A stretch of 64,000 nucleotides of DNA from Cyclobacteriaceae bacterium. Its GTDB lineage: Bacteria; Bacteroidota; Bacteroidia; Cytophagales; Cyclobacteriaceae. The notes under the pieces are model-generated. The model saw only the letters and a program-made list of their open reading frames with translations, was not told the DNA's origin and searched no databases. Both the position numbers and the translations under genes were made by a program. Below are positions 36,522-43,058 of this stretch, piece by piece (position 1 is the stretch's first letter; every line of letters begins with the position of its first letter). Location: contig JAIBBC010000002.1 in NCBI GenBank assembly GCA_019694875.1, positions 744,001 through 808,000 of the forward strand, in the 5' to 3' direction.

Positions 36522-36551
36522 TAAAACAGCCCTGCAAATAACGCAAGGCTG
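36522..36551 (-). terminator. Terminator after thiolase gene
   Basis: On the minus strand, CAGCCTTGC, loop of 7, GCAGGGCTG, followed by TTTTATTTT. It lies 35 bases after the thiolase stop and just before the MORN-variant gene start. Confidence 0.8.
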
Positions 36552-36585
36552 ATTCGTTTGTTGTGTGAAACGTTCCGGTGAACGC

Positions 36586-37764
36586 TTACAGATTTTCAAT
36601 CACAATGGCCGATGCGCCACCGCCACCGTTACAGATTCCGGCTACGCCAATGCCGGCCTTGTTCTGCTTCAATATGTTGATGAGGGTTGTAGTAATGCGT
36701 GAACCGGACGACCCCAGCGGGTGACCGAGTGCTACCGCACCGCCATTCACGTTTACTTTCTCCGGATCAAGTTCCAGTTTCAAATTGTTGGCAATCGCGA
36801 CAGCCGAGAACGCTTCATTGATCTCGTAATACGAAACGTCTTTTGGAGTAACGCCAGCCATCTTCATAGCTTTTGGAATGGCCAACGCAGGTGCGGTTGT
36901 AAACCACATCGGGTCCTGTGCTGCATCGGCAAAGCCGCGGATTTTTGCAATCGGCTTCAGGCCGAGTTCATTTGCCTTTTCCTTGCTCATAAGTAAGAGG
37001 GCGGAGGCTCCGTCATTCAGTGTTGACGCATTGGCTGCAGTCACCGTACCGTCTTTGGTGAACACGGGTTTCAACGAGGGAACCTTTTCGAAGTTTACGT
37101 TTTTGTATTCTTCATCTTCCGCGAACAGGGTTTTGTTTCCCTTCTTATCGGTTAACTCAACACCTACAATTTCATCTTTGAATTTACCGGCTGCCCACGC
37201 TGCTGCGGAACGCTTGTATGAGTTTATGGCATAATTATCCTGATCCTGGCGTGAGATGTTCATCTCTTTTGCCGTGTTGTCGGCACATACCCCCATCGCG
37301 CAGTGGTTGTACACATCGGTAAGACCGTCATACGTTAAGCCATCGATCAACTCACCATTTCCGAATTTGTACCCGGTGCGGGCCTTTAACAAATAATACG
37401 GGATGTTGCTCATGCTTTCCATGCCACCGGCAAGAACTACATCATTCTGGCCAAGCATGATCGACTGCGCGCCTACCATCACGGCTTTCATTCCGGATGC
37501 ACACACTTTGTTGATCAGTGTACAGGGAATATTGTATCCCAGTCCGGCACCAACTGCCACTTGTGTAGCAGGCGCCTGCTTGAGGCCTGCGGCAATCACG
37601 TTTCCGACAAATACCTCCTGAACCAGTTTCGGATCTACACCGGCTTTTTGAAGCGCACCTTTGAAAGCAACCGCGCCAAGTTCAACCGCGGTTAATGCAC
37701 TCAGGCTTCCGCCAAAACTGCCGATAGGTGTACGTACTGCCGAAATGATATAGACTTCTTTCAT
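36586..37764 (-). CDS. Acetyl-CoA acetyltransferase (thiolase)
   Basis: A 392-residue thiolase. It has the nucleophilic Cys in INKVCASGMKAVM (about residue 88), the His in VNGGAVALGHPLGSSGSR and the second Cys in GICNGGGGASA. It condenses two acetyl-CoA or cleaves acetoacetyl-CoA. The acyl-chain preference cannot be fixed from sequence alone. A start two codons upstream (37770) is possible. A TAATTTTG promoter element lies about 20 bases upstream and a terminator follows, so it is monocistronic. Confidence 0.93.
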   Translation of the reverse strand: MKEVYIISAVRTPIGSFGGSLSALTAVELGAVAFKGALQKAGVDPKLVQEVFVGNVIAAGLKQAPATQVAVGAGLGYNIPCTLINKVCASGMKAVMVGAQSIMLGQNDVVLAGGMESMSNIPYYLLKARTGYKFGNGELIDGLTYDGLTDVYNHCAMGVCADNTAKEMNISRQDQDNYAINSYKRSAAAWAAGKFKDEIVGVELTDKKGNKTLFAEDEEYKNVNFEKVPSLKPVFTKDGTVTAANASTLNDGASALLLMSKEKANELGLKPIAKIRGFADAAQDPMWFTTAPALAIPKAMKMAGVTPKDVSYYEINEAFSAVAIANNLKLELDPEKVNVNGGAVALGHPLGSSGSRITTTLINILKQNKAGIGVAGICNGGGGASAIVIENL

Positions 37765-37785
37765 ATTCATGGTGGATTAACAGGT

Positions 37786-37793
37786 CAAAATTA
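37786..37793 (-). promoter_or_regulatory. -7 element (TAATTTTG) of thiolase gene
   Basis: A TAnnTTTG match on the minus strand, 15-22 bases before the start codons. The -33 region is unclear. Confidence 0.45.
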
Positions 37794-37814
37794 GGATAAA
37801 TACTGACAGAAAGC

Positions 37815-38675
37815 CTACCAGTCGGGCTTGCCCTTTTCCTTAGGCTTTGTGGCTTTGCGCTTGTTTTGCTGTAAATACTGTTTCTCCTGGTTGCGCATGG
37901 CTTCCAAAAGCATTTCAGCTTTCTCAGGACTGATTTTCATCTGCTCAAGCTTTTCCTTAACGGAAGGAGGCATTTTCTTTTCTTCCTCTTTCTTCTCTTT
38001 TTCTTCCTGCTCTTTTTTCTCCTGATCTTTCTTTTCCTGATCTTTTTTGTCCTGATCTTTCTTCTGCTGGTCCTGCTTTTCTTTTTCTTCCTTTTCCTTC
38101 TTGTCCTTGTCCTTGTCCTTCTGCTCCTGGTCTTTTTTCTGCTGATCTTTTTTCTCCTGATCTTTCTTATCCTGATCTTTTTTGTCCTGGTCCTTCTTAT
38201 CCTGATCTTTATTCTGATCCTGTTTTTTCTGGTCCTGCTTTTTCTTTTCTTCTAATTTTTTCTTCAGCAGCTCATAGTTATAGCGGGCTTCCTCATTGGT
38301 GAGGTCGCTTTTGATTGCTTCCTTGAAATGGTTTAATGCTTCTTCCTGCTTTCCCTGCTGATCGGCAATCAGTCCCAGCTGTTGCTGAGCTTTTGACCGC
38401 AATTGATTTTTGGAGCTCGCGGTAAGCGACTGGTACTGACTAACCGCGTTAGTCGTATCTTTTAAGTTGTAGTAAGCGCTTGCGAGGTTCAGCAGCACTT
38501 CATCTTCCCGCACATCCATCGAGTCGATCAGGTACCGGTATTTGGCAACCGCAGTTTTGAAATCGTTTTTGAGGTAGGCTTTTTTCGCTTCGGCTTTGAG
38601 CGTATTAATCTTGCTGATCCGCGTAGGATCGGTCAGGGTTATGAGAACAAGTAATGCAGTTGCCCACACTTTCAT
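37815..38675 (-). CDS. BatC-like TPR protein with KDQ-rich tail
   Basis: A 286-residue protein: short N-terminal hydrophobic signal or anchor, then about three TPR units (residues 25-135: AKKAYLKNDFKTAVAKY, VLLNLASAYYNLKDTTNAVSQY, EEALNHFKEAIKSD). A low-complexity stretch follows (about 140-235) of five-residue KKDQD/E units, and the end is basic. TPR proteins next to VWA proteins in Bacteroidota belong to the Bat (aerotolerance) set. The start overlaps the batB-like stop by four bases. The KDQ tract is a probable site of length variation. Confidence 0.8.
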   Translation of the reverse strand: MKVWATALLVLITLTDPTRISKINTLKAEAKKAYLKNDFKTAVAKYRYLIDSMDVREDEVLLNLASAYYNLKDTTNAVSQYQSLTASSKNQLRSKAQQQLGLIADQQGKQEEALNHFKEAIKSDLTNEEARYNYELLKKKLEEKKKQDQKKQDQNKDQDKKDQDKKDQDKKDQEKKDQQKKDQEQKDKDKDKKEKEEKEKQDQQKKDQDKKDQEKKDQEKKEQEEKEKKEEEKKMPPSVKEKLEQMKISPEKAEMLLEAMRNQEKQYLQQNKRKATKPKEKGKPDW

Positions 38676-39637
38676 ATCCGTACCGTTTTAACATTCAGCA
38701 ACACATCCAGTACCAGCAAGGCAAGGGCCGCTGCGAGGAAGTAGAAATACCGGTTTGCGGTTACATCCATCACGCGGGCATCCATCAGCTCGCCTTCAAT
38801 CTTGCTTATTGTATTGATTAACCGCGAAACATCGTTTCTGGTTTCATTGATCTCAAAATACTTGCCCCCGGTACGCGAAGCAAGGGCCATTAGTGAAGTT
38901 GAATTCAGCTTGCTCACCACTACGTTACCGCTCTTGTCGGTTTTGTAACCTGAGCCCGACCGGATCTGACCACCTTTTTCGGTGCCGATACCGAGTGTGA
39001 AAAGCTTGATGCCTTCATCTTCGATTTCCTGTGCAACATCGGCCGTTTCTTCGCCAAAATCTTCTCCGTCACTGATCAGGATGATAATTTTTGATTTCGT
39101 GTCTGAGCGTGTTCCATCGTCTTCCATTTTTTTCATCGCCATTTCAAGGGGAGGACCAAAGTCGGTACCGGAAGAAGGAACCAGACTTGTATTCATAGAT
39201 TCGATAAACAGATTTAGTGCGTTCTGGTCATACGTAAGAGGGCATTGCATAAATGCTTCTGAAGAGAAGATGATAACTCCGATGCGGTCGGAATTGAACG
39301 CATCTACGATCTTTTTCATTTCAAATTTTACTTTTTCCAGCCGCGTTGGCTGAATATCAAACGCGTCCATCGACTTGGAAAGATCCACACAAATCATGAT
39401 GTCTTTACCGATCGATTTCACTTCCTGCTTGGAAGAACCAAATGAAGGTCCCAGCAATGCAATAACCAGCAGCGTAAACATGAGAGTGCGCAGGCCAAGT
39501 TTGATAAAGATTGATGAAAACGAGGTTTTAAGCGATCGGGCAATGGTGATCACCCGCACGATATAAAAGATATACAACGCCAGAAACAGCGCGATAAAAA
39601 TGATTTCCGTAAGTCCTATTCCGCGATACCAGGCCAC
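38672..39637 (-). CDS. BatB-like von Willebrand factor A membrane protein
   Basis: A 321-residue protein with two N-terminal transmembrane helices, a VWA domain and one C-terminal helix (FYFLAAALALLVLDVLL). The metal site (MIDAS) is intact: CVDLSKSMD (DxSxS), the Thr of SGTDFGPP and the Asp of LISDGEDFG. It matches the Bat family of aerotolerance proteins. The likely start is GTG at 39637. In other genomes batA and often batD and batE accompany it. Here only the TPR gene does, and a palindrome-rich repeat cluster lies upstream. Confidence 0.85.
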   Translation of the reverse strand: MAWYRGIGLTEIIFIALFLALYIFYIVRVITIARSLKTSFSSIFIKLGLRTLMFTLLVIALLGPSFGSSKQEVKSIGKDIMICVDLSKSMDAFDIQPTRLEKVKFEMKKIVDAFNSDRIGVIIFSSEAFMQCPLTYDQNALNLFIESMNTSLVPSSGTDFGPPLEMAMKKMEDDGTRSDTKSKIIILISDGEDFGEETADVAQEIEDEGIKLFTLGIGTEKGGQIRSGSGYKTDKSGNVVVSKLNSTSLMALASRTGGKYFEINETRNDVSRLINTISKIEGELMDARVMDVTANRYFYFLAAALALLVLDVLLNVKTVRI

Positions 39638-39786
39638 TGGATTATTCTCAACTCAATAATATCCCCGCAAGTAACGATTAATCGGCACACCGGGCAATAC
39701 CACTGGTGGAAGGTAGTGTGGTGAATTTTGGAGCCGGCGACTGATCAAGAATATGGGTTTTATTAAACCGATAACCCTGATTTTAT

Positions 39787-40735
39787 GTTCAACCCCTTCA
39801 GGGTCGTGAACTTTTTCTTCTGGAAATCTTCTATAAATATTCAATCCCTTCGGGATTGCCTGCGTCATTTTCAGGGCATCACCAACGTGATGGCATACGA
39901 ACGAATCCGAAGGATTCGAATGTTAATAGAAAATTAGGTAACGAAATTAAACACGACCCTGAAGGGGTCGAATGTTCCGATATCATTTTGATTTTTTCTG
40001 CTTTCACGATGTCAACAAATGTATTTTTACAATCTCCTGAATTCGAAGGATTCAAATATTAAAAGAAATTATTCACGAGTTCAATACAACCCCTTCAGGG
40101 TCGCGATCGATTTTGCTTGATATCTTCTATAAATATTCAATCCCTTCGGGATTGCCTGCGTCATTTTCAGGGCATCACCAACTGGTGGTACACGGCCGAA
40201 TCCGAAGGATCCGAATGTTAATAGAAAATTAGGTAACGAAATTAAACACGACCCTGAAGGGGTCGAATGTTCTGATGTCATCTTGATTTTTCTACGTATT
40301 TCACGATGTCAACAAATGTATTTTTGCAATCTCCTGAAATTCGAAGGATTCAAATATTAAAAGAAATTATTCACGAGTTCAATACGACCCCTTCGGGGCC
40401 GCGACCTTTTTCTGGATGTCTTCTATAGATATTCAATCCCTTCGGGATTGCCTGCGTCATTTTCAGGGCATCACCAACTTGACGGCATACGAACGAATCC
40501 TGCGGATTTGAATGCAAATAGAAGTTGCTGAGCGTCAATTCAAAATACGACCCCTTCAGGGTCGCGACCTTTTTCTTCTGGAAATCTTCTATAAATATTC
40601 AATCCCTTCGGGATTGCCTGCGTCATTTTCAGGGGCATCACCAACTGATGGTACACGGCCGAATCCGAAGGATTCAAATGTTAATAGGAAATTGAAAAGG
40701 TAATTAAACGCGACCCTGAAGGGGTCGAATGTTCG
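39787..40735. repeat. REP-like cluster: four tandem copies of a palindrome-rich unit
   Basis: Two full units of about 297 bases (from about 39789 and 40086), one of about 165 bases lacking the middle (from about 40383) and a last one of about 188 bases (from about 40548). Each carries short palindromes: ACCCCTTCAGGGT, AATCCCTTCGGGATT (39843, 40139, 40436, 40602), GAATCCGAAGGATTC and GACCCTGAAGGGGTC. These are joined by conserved spacers such as GCCTGCGTCATTTTCAGGG. Spacer identity is high but not perfect. The pattern is that of REP/BIME elements, and no RAYT transposase gene lies in the window. Confidence 0.85.
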
Positions 40736-40772
40736 CACTATGTTGTGTAATTCCAGAAATTGCATTAAAAGA

Positions 40773-40807
40773 AAATAGCCCGGTATTGGCTATTTCTTTG
40801 TCTTTTT
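40773..40807 (-). terminator. Terminator between REP-like cluster and lipoprotein gene
   Basis: An 8-bp stem, AAATAGCC (40773-40780) with GGCTATTT (40788-40795), T-rich on both sides, so it can act in either direction. It lies 26 bases beyond the stop of the minus-strand lipoprotein gene. Confidence 0.7.
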
Positions 40808-40820
40808 TTGGATCAAATAG

Positions 40821-41534
40821 TTAATTCACCACAACCTGTGCAGCTAATGCATTCGGGTTTCCACCCGGAGGTGTGTCGTAACCACGGATAATGATCGTAT
40901 AGAAATACCGGGGCTGAAGCTGGATATCGGGCACCGTAAGCAGCAAATCGTTGTTTGCTGAAGAGCGCACCTGAAAATCATACTCCTGCGCATCAACCTC
41001 CATGAAATCGGATGATTCTTTAAAGGCGAGATCAGATGACCAGGCCTCTTCATCTCCGTTTGCAACGAAGTCGATGTCACCCGCATCAGGCGACAAATTG
41101 ATCACGCGAATTTTCGCTTTTCCCTTTGCAGGAGTGTCGGAATTATCATGCGTTACTACAACACCTGCATCCTCAAACTCATCAACTACAAATACAGAAT
41201 AAAGCTGGTTCGCTTCAAAGTCAATCGTTGTATCGATGTCGATGCTGCTGGATGCATACGGACCAAATCTCAGGTTACGTTCACCGGTATAAAAACGGAG
41301 ATAACCTGTGTAATCGGTATACTCAAACGGGTAGGCGTTAATCTGCCTTCCGTCAACTTCAATATCCAGATCCGGTGCATCCGGTGAACCGTGATACAAT
41401 GACACATACGCTACAGGAACATTTTCGATTTTGGAGTCATCGTCATCAAGGCAACTCGTAAAGGCCAAAAGCATGGAGCACGACAACGTCAATGCTGCAA
41501 TTCGCTTACTAAAAATCTTCTTCACACTATTCAT
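40821..41534 (-). CDS. DUF4397-domain lipoprotein
   Basis: A 237-residue lipoprotein. The lipobox is LAFTSC (Cys28), followed by LDDDD, an acidic stretch of the type that sends Bacteroidota lipoproteins to the cell surface. The body has two beta-rich DUF4397-like repeats: VAYVSLYHGSPDAPDLDIEVDG and KIRVINLSPDAGDIDFVANG. The function of this family is unknown. Expression looks independent: a terminator lies downstream and a 199-base gap upstream shows no clear promoter to me. Confidence 0.88.
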   Translation of the reverse strand: MNSVKKIFSKRIAALTLSCSMLLAFTSCLDDDDSKIENVPVAYVSLYHGSPDAPDLDIEVDGRQINAYPFEYTDYTGYLRFYTGERNLRFGPYASSSIDIDTTIDFEANQLYSVFVVDEFEDAGVVVTHDNSDTPAKGKAKIRVINLSPDAGDIDFVANGDEEAWSSDLAFKESSDFMEVDAQEYDFQVRSSANNDLLLTVPDIQLQPRYFYTIIIRGYDTPPGGNPNALAAQVVVN

Positions 41535-41707
41535 ACGCTTCTTTTAAATTGTTGACGATATAACGTCAGGTTTTCAGTTTAGTATGCGACTCAATTTTGT
41601 GCCACGTTCCGGACACGGAATAGCAACATTTTTGACACTATGCATGCGCGACACAAACACGATCACGCTTTGTTTGTGGAATTGATTCTACAATGGATGA
41701 ATTTTTA

Positions 41708-41715
41708 TATTTTTG
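41708..41715 (+). promoter_or_regulatory. -7 element (TATTTTTG) before small lysine-rich gene
   Basis: A perfect TAnnTTTG 18 bases before the ATG at 41734. The nearest TTG (41682) is 23 bases upstream, longer than usual. Confidence 0.45.
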
Positions 41716-41733
41716 ACCGTTAACAAAGCATCT

Positions 41734-42009
41734 ATGACACCCGTAAAATTCAATGAAAAAGAAGTGCGCGAGATTAACGAGATCATCGCTGAGATATCGA
41801 AAATAATCAAGCCGAAAAGTGAGATCGGGGCAAGAAACCGGGCTACGCTTGCGGGTTTGCTGGCATCGTCAAAAACAACAAAGAAGCCTCATTACTTTAA
41901 GTGCAAGCGCGAATATTCGGATGCGATCGTCAATTTCTTCACGAAGGAAAAAGGCGTTGCCAAAAGCAGGTTTACCACCGCTGCGCAGGACACTGTTTTT
42001 GTGATCTAG
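41734..42009 (+). CDS. Small basic hypothetical protein
   Basis: A 91-residue Lys-rich cytoplasmic protein (FNEKEVREINEIIAEISKI ... HYFKCKREYSDAIVNFFTKE). No domain is recognised. The ATG at 41734 is preferred to an in-frame TTG at 41713 because the latter lies in the promoter element. The central helix and the basic end would fit a nucleic-acid or protein-binding role, but this is speculation. Confidence 0.65.
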   Translation: MTPVKFNEKEVREINEIIAEISKIIKPKSEIGARNRATLAGLLASSKTTKKPHYFKCKREYSDAIVNFFTKEKGVAKSRFTTAAQDTVFVI

Positions 42010-42084
42010 CGGCTGACCCAAAAACTTCACTTCGTTAAAACCTTTACGGATTGATTTTCGTATCCCTCTAAAAATCCGTTTTCG

Positions 42085-42288
42085 ATGAGAAAAATAGATA
42101 TCCTGAACTTTATTACTGATTTCCGCAAGGCCCCTAACGACATAAAAACCTACACGCAGCTTCTTGCGCACCTTGGTTCCACCCACGAACAAGTCATCAA
42201 CCAGATGTTATCCGAGTTGCAGGCAGCGAAAGTGATCCGGCAGACCGAGCTGGAAGGGCAGAGGGCCTACCAGGTTATTGCACGATAA
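42085..42288 (+). CDS. Small protein with winged-helix-like pattern
   Basis: A 67-residue protein (MRKIDILNFITDFRK ... VINQMLSELQAAKVIRQTELEGQRAYQVI). The run of three short helices then a beta-hairpin-like end resembles a minimal winged-helix fold, with a loop matching the wing of MarR/PadR-like proteins. No family is certain. A strong terminator follows 26 bases after the stop. Confidence 0.6.
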   Translation: MRKIDILNFITDFRKAPNDIKTYTQLLAHLGSTHEQVINQMLSELQAAKVIRQTELEGQRAYQVIAR

Positions 42289-42313
42289 CATTAAACACAA
42301 AGCATTGATAATG

Positions 42314-42336
42314 AGCCTCTTTTCGGAGGCTTTTTT
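42314..42336 (+). terminator. Terminator after small winged-helix-like gene
   Basis: AGCCTC (42314-42319), loop TTTTCG, GAGGCT (42326-42331), then a T tract. Confidence 0.8.
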
Positions 42337-42344
42337 ATTGAACG

Positions 42345-42378
42345 AAATATTTGTTACTAAATAGTAGAACAAATATTT
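42345..42378. promoter_or_regulatory. 11-bp inverted repeat, candidate PadR operator
   Basis: AAATATTTGTT (42345-42355) and AACAAATATTT (42368-42378) are perfect reverse complements with a 12-base spacer that itself contains ACTAAATAGT. It lies 38-71 bases before the PadR-family start and overlaps a possible -7 sequence (AATATTTG). PadR proteins usually repress their own operon through such sites. Confidence 0.6.
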
Positions 42379-42415
42379 ATCTCGCCCGTATATTTCCTAT
42401 ACAATCTAGTATCAA

Positions 42416-42763
42416 ATGATCGAAACACGTTTGGGAGAATTTGAGGAGGTGATCCTGCTCCTTACGGGCATCCTCGGAGAGGAAGCCTATTCTTTTAAGA
42501 TCGCGGAAGAGTTCGAAACGCAAACCAAAAGGTCGGTATCGATTGGTGCGGTGCACTCCACGCTCAACCGGTTGGAGGAAAAAGGTTTTCTGACTTCGAA
42601 GGTTGGAAATGCCACAGCCGAACGGGGCGGGAGACGAAAGCGCATCTACACCATTACGGCCTACGGAAGACGTGCTCTCGAAAGTGCGCGCGATCTGCGG
42701 ATGTCGTTGTACAATCAGTTTCCTGCATTCGCAGGAAAAATGGATTTCGGGTTCAGCGTGTAA
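42416..42763 (+). CDS. PadR family transcriptional regulator
   Basis: A 115-residue PadR-type winged helix (GEFEEVILLLTGILGEEAYSFKIAEEFE, SIGAVHSTLNRLEEKGFL, RRKRIYTITAYGRRAL). It lacks the long C-terminal dimerisation domain of classic PadR (subfamily 2 length). It heads a four-gene set of two small regulators and two large permeases, all with short or overlapping junctions. An inverted repeat in front is its likely binding site. The inducing signal is unknown. Confidence 0.88.
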   Translation: MIETRLGEFEEVILLLTGILGEEAYSFKIAEEFETQTKRSVSIGAVHSTLNRLEEKGFLTSKVGNATAERGGRRKRIYTITAYGRRALESARDLRMSLYNQFPAFAGKMDFGFSV

Positions 42764-42764
42764 C

Positions 42765-43058
42765 ATGACCGGCAGCAAAAGCATGATGACCGATCTGGAA
42801 GAAGAGGTATTGTTTCAGCTTAGCAAGCAGCGTACGGCTATGTCGGCCGTTGCGTTGGCAGACGACATAGCGGTTGCTATGCGCAAGATTATTCCGCTCG
42901 CTGCAATTTACCAGACCCTTCATCAATCCAATGAAGATGGATTTGTGGAAGTTGTGACTTCCAACTCGCGAAAAAGTTATCGCATAACTGCTGCGGGAAT
43001 CACCGCGCTTCAACGCGAATGGAACTACCAGCGTGAACAGTTGAAGCATCATGCGTAA
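42765..43058 (+). CDS. Second small PadR-like winged-helix protein
   Basis: A 97-residue protein with the same layout as the PadR-type protein just upstream (DLEEEVLFQLSK, AVAMRKIIPLAAIYQTLHQSNEDGFVEV, RKSYRITAAGITALQREW). It begins 1 base after the PadR stop and overlaps the permease start by 8 bases. A longer frame from 42603 would run inside the PadR gene and is not credible. It may form heterodimers with its neighbour (inference). Confidence 0.75.
   Translation: MTGSKSMMTDLEEEVLFQLSKQRTAMSAVALADDIAVAMRKIIPLAAIYQTLHQSNEDGFVEVVTSNSRKSYRITAAGITALQREWNYQREQLKHHA

Larger units (their letters stand above)
39638..40820. other. 1.2-kb intergenic region without genes
   Basis: Between the bat genes and the DUF4397 lipoprotein there is no convincing gene. 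Most of it (39787-40735) is the REP-like array. The first 150 bases show nothing I recognise. The end holds a terminator (40773-40795). Small open frames here simply run through the palindromes. Confidence 0.75.

Noticed and set aside
39653-40703. Several small open frames (for example at 39653-39868, 39856-40062, 40081-40281, 40512-40703) with similar translations
   Set aside because: They run through the palindromes and spacers of the REP-like units on both strands; the similarity reflects the DNA repeats, and none has a promoter or coding bias.
41535-41733. Possible RNA gene or attachment site in the 199-base gap upstream of the DUF4397 lipoprotein
   Set aside because: No stable hairpin, tRNA-like fold or repeat was seen apart from the -7 element of the next gene.
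42603-43058. Longer start for the second winged-helix gene
   Set aside because: It would overlap 160 bases of the PadR gene in another frame, and its extra residues lack similarity to regulators; the ATG at 42765 fits the operon spacing.
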